In this document: positions 16,851 to 26,561 of the stretch, piece after piece
Layout of the letters: every line of letters begins with the position of its first letter
Position numbering within the stretch: position 1 is the stretch's first letter
Assembly (NCBI RefSeq): GCF_024172165.1
Contig: NZ_JAMZEB010000002.1
Coordinates: 9,088,501-9,152,500 of the forward strand
Length of the DNA: 64,000 nt
Direction of reading: 5' to 3'
Source of the DNA: Nonomuraea thailandensis
GTDB taxonomy: Bacteria; Actinomycetota; Actinomycetes; Streptosporangiales; Streptosporangiaceae
The notes under the pieces: generated by a model
What the model was told of the DNA's origin: nothing
Databases searched by the model: none
Seen by the model: only the letters and a program-made list of their open reading frames with translations
Position numbers and translations under genes: made by a program

Positions 16851-17972
16851 TCAGCGCTGGATCGGCGCCACGACGACCTCGACCCGCTGGAACTCCTTGA
16901 TGTCGGAGTAACCGGTCGAGGCCATGGTCCGCTTCAGCGCGCCCATGAGGTTCATCGACCCGTCGGCCACGCTCGACGGCCCGTGCAGGATCTGCTCCAG
17001 CGTGCCGACCGTGCCGAACGCCATCCGACGCCCGCGCGGCAGATCGGGGTGGTGCGCCTCGGAGCCCCAGTGGAACCCGTGCCCGGGCGCCTCCACCGCG
17101 CGTGCCAGCGGCGAGCCCACCATCACGGCGTCGGCGCCGCAGGCGATGGCCTTGGCGATGTCGCCGGAGGTGCCCATGCCGCCGTCGGCGAGCACGTGCA
17201 CGTAGCGGCCGCCGGACTCGTCGAGGTAGTCGCGCCGCGCCGCCGCCACGTCGGAGATCGCGGTGGCCATCGGCACGGCCACACCCAGCACGTTGCGGGT
17301 GGTGTGCGAGGCGCCACCGCCGAAGCCCACCAGCACGCCGGCCGCGCCGGTGCGCATCAGGTGCAGCGCGGCGGTGTAGGTGGCGCAGCCGCCCACGATG
17401 ACCGGCACGTCCAGCTCGTAGATGAACTGCTTGAGGTTGAGCGGCTCGGCCCGCCCCGACACGTGCTCGGCCGAGACCGTGGTGCCGCGGATGACGAAGA
17501 TGTCGACGCCCGCGTCGATCACGGTCTTGTGGTACTGGACCGTGCGCTGCGGCGACAGCCGGACCGCGGTGGTCACGCCGGAGGCGCGGATCTCCTCGAT
17601 CCTGCGGCCGATCAGCTCTTCCTTGATCGGCGCGGCGTAGATCTCCTGCAGCCGCTTGGTGGCCGCCTCCTGGTCGAGGGCGGCGCACTCCTCCAGCAGC
17701 GGCAGCGGGTCCTCGTAGCGCGTCCACAACCCTTCGAGGTCGAGCGGGGCCAGACCGCCGAGCCGCCCGATCTCGATGGCGGTGGCCGGCGAGACCACGC
17801 TGTCCATGGGAGCGACGACCACGGGCAACTCGAACCGGTAGGCGTCGATCTGCCAGGCGATCGAGACCTCCTCCGGGTCACGGGTGCGCCGCGAGGGCAC
17901 CAGGCCGATCTCGTCAAGCGCGTACGCCCGCCGCCCGGTCTTACCCCGGCCGATCTCCACCTGCTGAGTCAT
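16851..17972 (-). CDS. guaB3: GuaB3-family IMP dehydrogenase-related protein
   Basis: The protein has 373 residues, a TIM-barrel without CBS domains. It has the IMPDH-like blocks ELPVVVAPMDSVVSPATA and GCATYTAALHLMRTGAAGVL and the phosphate-binding VLADGGMGTSGDIAKAI. The loop that holds the catalytic Cys in true IMPDH (GSICTTR) reads GASHTTR here, with His223 at the Cys position. It starts 4 bp after the guaB stop, forming a guaB-guaB3 operon as in mycobacteria. It may be a guanine-nucleotide enzyme or regulator; activity is uncertain given the missing Cys. Confidence 0.92.
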   Translation of the reverse strand: MTQQVEIGRGKTGRRAYALDEIGLVPSRRTRDPEEVSIAWQIDAYRFELPVVVAPMDSVVSPATAIEIGRLGGLAPLDLEGLWTRYEDPLPLLEECAALDQEAATKRLQEIYAAPIKEELIGRRIEEIRASGVTTAVRLSPQRTVQYHKTVIDAGVDIFVIRGTTVSAEHVSGRAEPLNLKQFIYELDVPVIVGGCATYTAALHLMRTGAAGVLVGFGGGASHTTRNVLGVAVPMATAISDVAAARRDYLDESGGRYVHVLADGGMGTSGDIAKAIACGADAVMVGSPLARAVEAPGHGFHWGSEAHHPDLPRGRRMAFGTVGTLEQILHGPSSVADGSMNLMGALKRTMASTGYSDIKEFQRVEVVVAPIQR

Positions 17973-17976
17973 GAAC

Positions 17977-19458
17977 TTACCTTCTGTGATAGTTCGGAGC
18001 TTCCACGGTCATCTGGATGTCGTGGGGATGGCTCTCCTTGAGGCCCGCCGCCGTGATCGGCATGAGCTCGCAGTCGGTGTGCATCTGCTCGATCGTGCGG
18101 CAGCCCGCGTACCACATGCCCTGGCGCAGCCCGCCGATGAGCTGGTGGGCGACGGCCGCGACCGGGCCGCGGTAGGGCACCTGGCCCTCGATGCCCTCGG
18201 GGATGTACTTGTCCTCGCCGCCGACGTCGGCCTGCGCGTAGCGGTCCTTGCTGAAGGAGGTGCCGCCGCGCTCGCGGTTGCGCACGGCGCCGAGCGAGCC
18301 CATGCCCCGGTACGACTTGAACTGCTTGCCGTTGATGAAGATCAGCTCACCGGGCGACTCCTCGCAGCCGGCGAGCAACGAGCCCAGCATGACCGTGTCG
18401 GCCCCGGCGGCGATGGCCTTGACGATGTCGCCGGAGTACTGCAGCCCGCCGTCGCCGATCACCGGCACCCCGGCCGGCGCGCACGCCCTGGACGCCTCGT
18501 AGATGGCCGTGACCTGCGGCGCGCCGACCCCGGCCACGACGCGGGTGGTGCAGATGGAGCCGGGGCCCACGCCCACCTTGACGGCGTCGGCGCCCGCGTC
18601 GACCAGCATCTGGGCGCCGGCCCTGGTCGCGATGTTGCCGCCGATGACCTCGACCTTGCTGTTGGCCTTGACCTTGGCGATCATGTCGGCCAGGCCCTTG
18701 GAGTGACCGTGCGCGACGTCCACGACCACGACGTCCACACCGGCCTCGATGAGGGCCTTGGCGCGCACCTCGGCGTCGCCGCCGACCCCGACGGCCGCCC
18801 CGACGACCAGCCGCCCGTCGGCGTCCTTGGTGGACAGCGGGTACTGCTCGCTCTTGGTGAAGTCCTTGACCGTGATCAGGCCCCGCAGCCTGCCCTCGGT
18901 GTCGACCAGCGGCAGTTTCTCGATCTTGTTCTGCCTGAGCAGGGCGAACGCGTCGTCACGCGAGACCCCCACCGGCGCGGTGACCAGGGGCATCTTCGTC
19001 ATGACCTCGCGGACCGGCCGCGCCTGGTCGGTCTCGAAGCGCATGTCGCGGTTGGTCACGATGCCGACCAGCGTGCCCGACACGTCGGTCACGGGCACCC
19101 CGGAGATCCGGTACGTGGCGCACAGCCGCTCGACGTCGGCCAGCGTGTCGTCGGGGCTGCACGTCACCGGGTTGGTGACCATGCCGGCCTCGGACCGCTT
19201 GACCAGGTCGACCTGCTGGGCCTGCTCCTCGACCGACAGGTTGCGGTGCAGGATGCCGATGCCGCCCTGCCGGGCCATGGCGACCGCCATGCGGGCCTCG
19301 GTGACGGTGTCCATGGCCGCGGACATCAGCGGGATGGACAGCGTGATGCCCTTGGACAGGCGAGATCGGGTTTCGGCCTCCCCTGGCTGCAGGTCCGAAT
19401 ATCCGGGCACCAGCAGCACATCATCGAAGGTCAAACCCATCTCGGTGAACTTGGACAT
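17977..19458 (-). CDS. guaB: Inosine-5'-monophosphate dehydrogenase
   Basis: The protein has 493 residues. It catalyses the NAD-dependent oxidation of IMP to XMP, the committed step to GMP. It shows MSAAMDTVTEARMAVAMARQ, two CBS domains (about 95-210), the catalytic loop GPGSICTTR with Cys303, and the flap region GMGSLGAVRNR. GGAGGGGG lies before the ATG. The leader upstream contains two large hairpins, and guaB3 follows in the same unit. Confidence 0.97.
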   Translation of the reverse strand: MSKFTEMGLTFDDVLLVPGYSDLQPGEAETRSRLSKGITLSIPLMSAAMDTVTEARMAVAMARQGGIGILHRNLSVEEQAQQVDLVKRSEAGMVTNPVTCSPDDTLADVERLCATYRISGVPVTDVSGTLVGIVTNRDMRFETDQARPVREVMTKMPLVTAPVGVSRDDAFALLRQNKIEKLPLVDTEGRLRGLITVKDFTKSEQYPLSTKDADGRLVVGAAVGVGGDAEVRAKALIEAGVDVVVVDVAHGHSKGLADMIAKVKANSKVEVIGGNIATRAGAQMLVDAGADAVKVGVGPGSICTTRVVAGVGAPQVTAIYEASRACAPAGVPVIGDGGLQYSGDIVKAIAAGADTVMLGSLLAGCEESPGELIFINGKQFKSYRGMGSLGAVRNRERGGTSFSKDRYAQADVGGEDKYIPEGIEGQVPYRGPVAAVAHQLIGGLRQGMWYAGCRTIEQMHTDCELMPITAAGLKESHPHDIQMTVEAPNYHRR

Positions 19459-19523
19459 GCCGCGGCCCCCTCCTGCCTAGCGCTGATGTGCACCAAGTCT
19501 AGGCCCTGCTTCCAAAACGCACT

Positions 19524-19620
19524 GAAGCCGGGAGCACGAGAACCCCCACGGCTCTCGCAGTCCCGGCTTCGACATAGTGCCGGGGGATGGGACGGTCGGT
19601 GATCCGTCCCACCCCCCGGC
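19524..19620 (-). promoter_or_regulatory. Double stem-loop leader of guaB
   Basis: Read toward guaB, the first hairpin pairs 19604-19620 with 19579-19595 (17 bp, one mismatch, 8-nt loop). The second pairs 19561-19570 with 19524-19533 (10 bp) and has an inner CGAGA/TCTCG stem; GCGTTTT follows it about 6 bases later. The guaB start is 65 bp further. The pair could be an attenuator or a processed leader; no known riboswitch was recognised. Confidence 0.55.
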
Positions 19621-19760
19621 CACCGGCATCCGGGCAACGGCGGCGCGACACGCCACCGAACCCCCCTCCGCGTCCTGATGGCCGGCGCAACCGCGCCCTT
19701 GGCTGGATGCCGACGCTAGGTAAAGCCTGCGTTACTCAACGGCACATCGCAATGTGAAAA

Positions 19761-19784
19761 CGTGCAATTGCACGAAGTTGCACG
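19761..19784. promoter_or_regulatory. Palindrome CGTGCAATTGCACG with an extra half site
   Basis: A perfect 14-bp palindrome lies at 19761-19774. The half site TTGCACG recurs exactly 10 bp later (19778-19784). It sits between divergent guaB and the LuxR-type gene and is a likely operator. Confidence 0.45.
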
Positions 19785-19878
19785 CCGCGGGGCCGCAGTC
19801 CGCGCAACACGCGGACAGGAAGCGAATGCGGGGTTATCCTCACGGCACGCCCGTGTCCCCCCAACGGAGCCGCCCATA

Positions 19879-20895
19879 ATGCGCGACGAGCCGCTAATCA
19901 TGTCAGATCCGCTCGAGACACTGGGCCTTGACCCGGCCCAGACCGCGCTCTACTCCGCGGTGCTGCGCCTGCACAAAGCGACCCGTTCGGACCTGGCACA
20001 GGCCATGGACGGCCCGATCGAGAAGGTCGGCCGCCAGCTCGACGACCTCGTCAGGCTGGGAGTGATCGACGAGCACTCGGGACAGTACCTGGCCAGGCAT
20101 CCCGCGGCGGCGCTCGGCCGACTGATCGCCGAGCGGCTCGACCGGCTGGCGGAGGAGAGCCGCAGGATCGACTCGGCGCTGGGCTCGATCCGCGGGCTGA
20201 TCCGCGACTACGACGCCGGGCGCGACTATCGCAGCGGGCCTTTCACGGTGGAGATGGCGAGGGGGGCGGACATCCTCTACGAGAGCGTGGTGGGCATCGC
20301 CGTGCAATGTCAAACCCCACCAATGCCTTTACTGACCTCCGTTCCGGACGACCGGACCATGACAGACTTTGCCCGGAAATTTGCGGATCCTTGGATTGAT
20401 GCGCAGAAACGGAATTTGCTTACCGTTCAAGCGATCATCCCGGTTTCCAGTCTGCTGCTCCCCGGCGTCCGCGACCAGCTCACCCGCCTCACCGAGGCCG
20501 GCGGCGAGGTGCGCACGCTGGACCGGGTGCCGAGCTGGTTCATGACCGCCGGGCCCGAGGTGGCCGGCCTGCCCGCCCACTGGGGCGGCAACCTGCCCGA
20601 CCACGCCTACAACTTCTACCTGGTGCGCACCTCCGTCGTGGTGGGCGTGCTCGGCTCGCTCTTCCGCGAGCTGTGGGCCCGCGCGCTGCCCCTGCCGTGG
20701 GGGCACAGGAGCGACGGCGCGGTGCAGGTGCTGCGCCTGGCCGCGCAGGGCATGTGCGACGACTCGATCGCCCGCCAGCTCGGCGTGTCGGTACGCACGG
20801 TCCGCGCGCGCTTCGCCGACGCCATGACCGAGTTGGGAGCTCAATCCCGCTTTCACGCCGGCGTCGAGGCTGCCAGACGTGGATGGCTGAGGTAA
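19879..20895 (+). CDS. LuxR-type regulator with TrmB-like N-terminal HTH
   Basis: The protein has 338 residues. The N-terminal part (LDPAQTALYSAVLRLHKATR, then a winged-helix-like segment to about 80) resembles TrmB-type HTH regulators. The middle is a sensor of unknown ligand. The C-terminal LuxR HTH reads LRLAAQGMCDDSIARQLGVS followed by VRTVRARFADAM. The ATG at 19879 has GGAG upstream; a second ATG at 19900 is also possible. Codon use dips in GC near 20310-20440, inside the sensor domain. It is divergent from guaB; its target is unknown. Confidence 0.8.
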   Translation: MRDEPLIMSDPLETLGLDPAQTALYSAVLRLHKATRSDLAQAMDGPIEKVGRQLDDLVRLGVIDEHSGQYLARHPAAALGRLIAERLDRLAEESRRIDSALGSIRGLIRDYDAGRDYRSGPFTVEMARGADILYESVVGIAVQCQTPPMPLLTSVPDDRTMTDFARKFADPWIDAQKRNLLTVQAIIPVSSLLLPGVRDQLTRLTEAGGEVRTLDRVPSWFMTAGPEVAGLPAHWGGNLPDHAYNFYLVRTSVVVGVLGSLFRELWARALPLPWGHRSDGAVQVLRLAAQGMCDDSIARQLGVSVRTVRARFADAMTELGAQSRFHAGVEAARRGWLR

Positions 20896-20934
20896 ACCCC
20901 ACCGCGCGGGCCGCTTCGGTCATATGGTGGGAAG

Positions 20935-21312
20935 GTGCTGGAAGACGTCCCCCGCGATCCGTTCGCGGACGACCCGAACGACCCGTCCTCGGCGATGGGC
21001 GCGCTCGACGACGCCGAGCCACTCACCGCCGCCGAGCGCGACGAGGCCATCACGGACCTCGCCGACGTCGAGGTCTTCCGCTCCCTGCTCGAACCGCAGG
21101 GGGTGCTGGGGCTCGTGCTCGACTGCCCGGAATGCGGCGAGCAGCACTTCTTCGACTGGGAGCTGCTGCGCGGCAACCTCAAACAGATGATCGAGAAAGG
21201 CCAGCCGCAGGTGCACGAGCCGGCCTTCCACCCCGACCCCGCCGACTACGTCAGCTGGGACTACGCCCGCGGCTACGTCGACGGCGTCATCGACACGGAG
21301 GAGCGCCGCTGA
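20935..21312 (+). CDS. DUF5319-family small protein
   Basis: The protein has 125 residues and is acidic. It carries a CPECGEQHFFDWELL motif and ends DYVSWDYARGYVDG plus VIDTEERR; I recognise it as the actinobacterial DUF5319 family, found next to sigD in mycobacteria. The C-x2-C pair may bind metal. The GTG start is weakly supported. Its last 40 bp overlap an antisense ORF that follows the sigma gene. Function is unknown. Confidence 0.8.
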   Translation: MLEDVPRDPFADDPNDPSSAMGALDDAEPLTAAERDEAITDLADVEVFRSLLEPQGVLGLVLDCPECGEQHFFDWELLRGNLKQMIEKGQPQVHEPAFHPDPADYVSWDYARGYVDGVIDTEERR

Positions 21313-21425
21313 TCGACGTCATCGAGCAGCGCGGCGAGCAGACGCGCCGCTGGATCGCCTGAGTCGGGCAGCTCTCCACGACCGAGCGCGTCGAGCAGCG
21401 CATCGGTCTCCTCCTCAGGTGTCAA
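21273..21425 (-). CDS. Putative 50-residue RsdA-like anti-sigma peptide coupled to the sigma factor gene
   Basis: A TTG at 21425 overlaps the sigma-gene stop (TTGA), and an AGGAGGAG lies just inside the reading frame. The product reads TPEEETDALLDALGRGELPD, then SGDPAARLLAALLDDVDQRR, and ends soon after at a TAG. It resembles the sigma-binding N-terminus of mycobacterial RsdA, with a D-x-LLDAL helix and a DP-x-x-x-x-L-x-ALL helix. RsdA lies at this same position downstream of sigD. No membrane helix or outer domain follows. It overlaps the convergent DUF5319 gene by 40 bp. The assignment is inference from pattern and position. Confidence 0.5.
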   Translation of the reverse strand: MTPEEETDALLDALGRGELPDSGDPAARLLAALLDDVDQRRSSVSMTPST

Positions 21426-22087
21426 GCCGACTCCAGCTCGGCCATCTGCCTCAATCTCGCCAGCGCCCGATGCTGGGCGACTCGGACCGCTCCCGGTGAC
21501 ATACCGAGTACATTACCGGTCTCCTCGGCGGACAGCCCCGACACCACCCGCAACAGCAGCAACTCCCGCTGGTTGTCGGGGAGCCTGGCCAGCAGCCGCC
21601 TGGCGTGCTCCACCTCGATGTAGCGGACCACCGTCTCCTCCGGCCCGGGGCCGTCGTCGGGTCCGTCGGGCAGATCCTGGGTCGGCACGGCGGAGCGCAC
21701 CGAGCTCCGCAGCGCGTCGGCCACCTTGTGCGAGGCGATCCCGAACACGAAGGACGCGAACGGCCGCCCCATGTCCCGGTACCGCGGCAGCGCGGACAAC
21801 ACCGCGATGCACACCTCCTGGGCTACGTCATCGGCAATGTGATATTGCCCTGAAACCCTGCCCAGCCTGGCGCGGCAATACCGCACCACCATCGGACGCA
21901 ACTCACCGAGCAGGGATTCGATCGCACTGCGATCCCCCTGCACGGCGAGGCTCGTCAGTTCCCTAAGGTCGGAGTCATCCGTCCGTGCCGGAAGTCTCGA
22001 CGCGAGCCTTACCCCAATTTTGGCGTCGGCGACGCTTCCCTCGCTCACGATAGGCATGATGCCCGCACTGATCCGGCCTGTCGTCAT
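21422..22087 (-). CDS. shbA: RNA polymerase sigma factor, ShbA/SigD type
   Basis: The protein has 221 residues. Sigma region 2 runs from about residue 55 (RPMVVRYCRARLGRVSGQYH, IADDVAQEVCIAVLSALPRY) and region 4 from about 165 (LPDNQRELLLLRVVSGLSAE, then ETGNVLGMSPGAVRVAQHRA). In streptomycetes ShbA drives transcription of the principal sigma gene hrdB; in mycobacteria SigD is a starvation sigma. Both lie near guaB and groEL, as here. Its stop overlaps the TTG of a small RsdA-like ORF. The ATG lies at the edge of an AT-rich 229-bp gap. Confidence 0.88.
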   Translation of the reverse strand: MTTGRISAGIMPIVSEGSVADAKIGVRLASRLPARTDDSDLRELTSLAVQGDRSAIESLLGELRPMVVRYCRARLGRVSGQYHIADDVAQEVCIAVLSALPRYRDMGRPFASFVFGIASHKVADALRSSVRSAVPTQDLPDGPDDGPGPEETVVRYIEVEHARRLLARLPDNQRELLLLRVVSGLSAEETGNVLGMSPGAVRVAQHRALARLRQMAELESA

Positions 22088-22316
22088 AGCGAACGGCTAC
22101 GGATTGGTCACATTGAAGCGACGATAACGAACAGTAATCAACTGACCACACTAAGCCTTAATGCTGACATAATGTTTCAGGCGATAAGCCAGAATGCGCG
22201 ACATTTGTCAGACCCCAGACGCTTAACGCACACTTCCGGTTTACTCCAATAAGCCACCTTTTCCCCCACTTCCCCCCATCCCACCCACGAGGGGACATGC
22301 CGCCGCGGGGCCCGGC
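22088..22316. other. 229-bp AT-rich gap upstream of the sigma factor
   Basis: No convincing gene is seen. The region is markedly AT-richer than its surroundings and should hold the promoter of the sigma factor gene. In relatives a WhiB-family or BldM-type gene lies near here. Confidence 0.5.
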
Positions 22317-22913
22317 TCATTCGTCGCGCACGTCCAGCAGTTCGAGGTAGCCCCGCACCGCCTCCCACAGGTGATGCTCGGGGTAGCGCCGCAGCCCCCT
22401 GTGCTCGCGCCGCCACTGCCGGTCCCAGTACGCCCCGTGCACCGCCCTCAGGTGCTCCAGAGCCGCCTCCAGCTCCTGCGCGACCCCGGCGACCCGCTCC
22501 TCCCCCCGAGGAGCCTCAGCGCCGCGCAGCGCCCCGAACCGCCGCTCCCGCAGCGAGGCCAGCACGCCCTCGTCGATGCCGTCGAGCGACCAGAACCGCA
22601 CCGGCTCGTGGATGTGATGATTGGCCACCGGCTCGCGGAACGACCGCCACCAGTAGGCGATCCCGCCCTCGTCCAGCCGCAGGAAGTCCACCAGCCAGGC
22701 CGTGCCCGGCGGGTGCGTGCCCCAGGCGACCTCGTCCGGCGGCAGGTTCAGCACGAAGGCGAGCTCGAGCTCGTCGAGCGGGTCCGCCCCCTCCGTCAGG
22801 GCGCCGAACACGTGGGCCTCGCGCAGGAACGGCTCCACCGCCGGCAGCCGCCTGGTCTGCTCGCACGCCTCGGCCAGCATCCTCAGCCGCTCCACCGCCC
22901 GCGCGTACCGCAT
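22317..22913 (-). CDS. Conserved hypothetical protein (DUF7711-like)
   Basis: The protein has 198 residues. It starts RYARAVERLRMLAEACEQTR and contains VFGALTEGADPLDELELAFV, WGTHPPGTAWLVDFLRLDEG and YPEHHLWEAVRGYLELLD. Similar proteins are widespread in actinobacteria without known function; the segment around 'EGADPLDELELAFVL' faintly recalls nucleotidyltransferase strands, but no catalytic pair is clear. The ATG at 22913 is the natural start. It sits where mycobacteria and streptomycetes carry a WhiB-family gene. Confidence 0.7.
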   Translation of the reverse strand: MRYARAVERLRMLAEACEQTRRLPAVEPFLREAHVFGALTEGADPLDELELAFVLNLPPDEVAWGTHPPGTAWLVDFLRLDEGGIAYWWRSFREPVANHHIHEPVRFWSLDGIDEGVLASLRERRFGALRGAEAPRGEERVAGVAQELEAALEHLRAVHGAYWDRQWRREHRGLRRYPEHHLWEAVRGYLELLDVRDE

Positions 22914-22994
22914 GCCCCCAGCGTAGGACCCGCCCTCGCGCGCCCGCTCCCCGCACCCCGGTCCGGTGCCGCCCCCCGGCCCCTGAAACGCCGT

Positions 22995-23025
22995 ACGGCC
23001 CGCACCCCTGAGGGGTGCGGGCCGT
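22995..23025 (-). terminator. Terminator hairpin after groEL
   Basis: A perfect 14-bp stem (22995-23008 with 23012-23025) closes a 3-nt loop 20 bp after the groEL stop. There is no long T-run. Confidence 0.75.
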
Positions 23026-23044
23026 AACGGAACGGAAGGCGCGG

Positions 23045-24664
<1,620 letters not shown>

Positions 24665-24685
24665 TGCTGAAAGTCCTCTCCTGGC

Positions 24686-24727
24686 GTCGAAAGCCCCGGC
24701 CGCCCTCAAGAGCGCCCGGGGCTCGAC
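24686..24727 (-). repeat. Intercistronic hairpin between groES and groEL
   Basis: Arms AGCCCCGG (24692-24699) and CCGGGGCT (24716-24723) pair, extended by GTCG/CGAC. It may be a processing or partial termination site that sets the groES to groEL ratio, which is inference. Confidence 0.5.
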
Positions 24728-24736
24728 ACAACCGGC

Positions 24737-25048
24737 TTACTTCTCGATGATCGCGAGAACGTCGCGGGCGGAGAGCACGAGGTACTCCTCGCCGCCGTAC
24801 TTGACCTCGGTGCCGCCGTACTTGCTGTAGAGGACGATGTCGCCCTCAGAGACGTCGAGCGGAATCCGCTTGTCGCCGTCCTCGTCCCAGTTGCCCGGGC
24901 CCACCGCGAGGACCTTGCCCTCCTGCGGCTTCTCCTTGGCGGTGTCAGGGATGACCAGGCCGGAAGCGGTGGTCTGCTCGGCCTCAAGCGGCTGGACCAC
25001 AATGCGGTCGCCGAGCGGCTTAACGGGAACCTTGGTGGCGGTCGTCAC
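24737..25048 (-). CDS. groES: 10-kDa co-chaperonin GroES
   Basis: The protein has 103 residues. It caps GroEL. The conserved VKPLGDRIVVQPLEAEQTTA with GLVIPDTAKEKPQEGKVLAV and the YGGTEVKYGGEEYLVLSARD ending are typical. The GTG at 25048 has GGGGAGG upstream. Expression is controlled by a CIRCE operator 90 bp upstream. Confidence 0.97.
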   Translation of the reverse strand: MTTATKVPVKPLGDRIVVQPLEAEQTTASGLVIPDTAKEKPQEGKVLAVGPGNWDEDGDKRIPLDVSEGDIVLYSKYGGTEVKYGGEEYLVLSARDVLAIIEK

Positions 25049-25137
25049 GATCGGACCTCCCCTTCAGATTTGAATGATCTAGAAGAGGCGACCAGCTGGG
25101 CCTGCCGTCGCGGGTGTCAGACCTGCCTCGTCGCACG

Positions 25138-25198
25138 TTGGCACTCTCAAGGGGAGAGTGCCAACAGGAAACATATGCAAGAGGGGCTTGACAGTCAA
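25138..25198 (-). promoter_or_regulatory. groES-groEL heat-shock promoter with CIRCE operator
   Basis: On the minus strand, TTGACT (25193-25198) and TATGTT (25170-25175) are 17 bp apart. Immediately downstream is CIRCE, TTGGCACTC-N9-GAGTGCCAA (25138-25164), with perfect arms. HrcA is the known repressor at this element. Confidence 0.93.
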
Positions 25199-25379
25199 CA
25201 CGAACGCGTCTGCTGAGAGCGATCAGACCCGCCTCGCGGGCATGCGGGGCCTGGTCCAGTCTCCCACGTGCGCGAACGTCCCCGCCTCCGGCGCGCCGCC
25301 GCCACCTGCGCGTACGCGGGCCACGGCCGCGCCGCCCCGGGGCCTTTCCCGCTCCCGCGTGGCGCTAACGTCTGGTGAC

Positions 25380-26561
25380 GTGGATCTCGACGCCTTCACC
25401 GAGTTGCTGACCCCGCGCGGCAGGCGCGCGCTGGCGGAGGCCGAGGAGCTGGCGGGAGCCGACCCGGTCGTCGCCGCCACCACGTTGCGCAGGACGTACG
25501 ACGCGGCGCTCACCTCAGCCGCGCTCACCCAGGCGGGGCTCAGGGAGCGGGCCAGGGCCAAGTTCGGCGCGGACGCCGGGCGCATGTTCTTCACCCCGCA
25601 CGGCCTGGAGCAGTCCACGAGGGCGGAGGTGGCCGAGCACCGCGCCCGCCGCCTGCTCGCCCTGCACGGCGCGGGGGCGCCCCGGGTCGTGGACGCCTGC
25701 TGCGGCGTCGGCGGCGACCTGCTCGCGCTGGCCCGCGCCGGCTGCACCGTGGCCGCCGTGGACACCGACCCGCTGACCGTCGCGGTGGCCAGGGCCAACG
25801 CGGAGGCGTTCGAGCTGGCCGACCGGGTGACGGTGACCGTGGCGGACGCGGCGGGAGTCCGGCCGGAGGACCACGACGTGCTGTTCGCCGACCCGGCCAG
25901 GCGCACGGGCCGGGGCCGGACGTTCGACCCGATGGCCTACTCGCCGCCCTGGCCCGTGGTGCTCGATCTGGTCTCCCGGGCGCGGCTGGCCTGTCTCAAG
26001 GTCGCCCCCGGCATCCCGTACGAGTTCATCCCCGAGGGCGCGGAGGCCGAGTGGATCTCGTACAAGGGCGAGGTCAAGGAGGCCACCCTGTGGGCCGGGC
26101 CCCAGGGCGGCGGGGGCAGGCGGGCCACCCTGCTGCCCGGCGGCCACACGCTGGCCGCCACCGGCGTGCGGGCCCCGGTCGGCGCGCCGGGCCGCTTCGT
26201 CTACGAGCCCGACGGCGCGGCCGTCCGCGCGCACCTGGTCGGCGAGGTGGCCGAGCTGGTCGGCGGCAGGCTGCTCGATCCGATGATCGCCTACGTCACG
26301 TCCGACGAACCGGTGGACACCCCGTGGGCCGCCGCCTACGAAGTCGACGACATTCTTCCCTTTTCCCTGAAAAGGCTCCGAGCCGCCCTCCGCGAGCGAC
26401 AGATCGGCAATGTCACCATCAAAAAGCGGGGCTCCGCCGTGGACATCGAACGCCTGCGCGCCGACTTGCGCCTCAAAGGCGACAAATCCATGGTGATCAT
26501 GCTCACCAGAATTGCCGACAAACCCTCGGTAATCTTGTGCAAGGCCCGCCCACCTGCCTGA
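25380..26561 (+). CDS. SAM-dependent methyltransferase, THUMP-like family
   Basis: The protein has 393 residues. The SAM-binding motif VVDACCGVGGDLLALARAG is near residue 105, and the catalytic-type motif LFADPARRTGRGRTFDP follows; the C-terminal region is the THUMP-like RNA-binding part (IGNVTIKKRGSAVDIERLRA). The substrate is probably an RNA or a cofactor, not defined. The GTG at 25380 was preferred because the upstream in-frame sequence overlaps the groES promoter and looks non-coding; GTG 25359 is an alternative. Confidence 0.8.
   Translation: MDLDAFTELLTPRGRRALAEAEELAGADPVVAATTLRRTYDAALTSAALTQAGLRERARAKFGADAGRMFFTPHGLEQSTRAEVAEHRARRLLALHGAGAPRVVDACCGVGGDLLALARAGCTVAAVDTDPLTVAVARANAEAFELADRVTVTVADAAGVRPEDHDVLFADPARRTGRGRTFDPMAYSPPWPVVLDLVSRARLACLKVAPGIPYEFIPEGAEAEWISYKGEVKEATLWAGPQGGGGRRATLLPGGHTLAATGVRAPVGAPGRFVYEPDGAAVRAHLVGEVAELVGGRLLDPMIAYVTSDEPVDTPWAAAYEVDDILPFSLKRLRAALRERQIGNVTIKKRGSAVDIERLRADLRLKGDKSMVIMLTRIADKPSVILCKARPPA

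Larger units (their letters stand above)
19459..19878. other. 420-bp divergent intergenic region between guaB and the LuxR-type regulator
   Basis: No gene is seen. It holds, from the guaB side, two long stem-loops (19524-19570, 19579-19620), an AT-richer promoter zone (about 19710-19790) and a perfect palindrome at 19761-19774. GGAG at 19865-19868 serves the regulator start. Confidence 0.7.

Noticed and set aside
22177..22416. A 79-codon minus-strand frame in the AT-rich gap
   Set aside because: Its start lies inside the DUF7711-like gene, its beginning is Arg/Gly-rich shadow, and it has no ribosome binding site.
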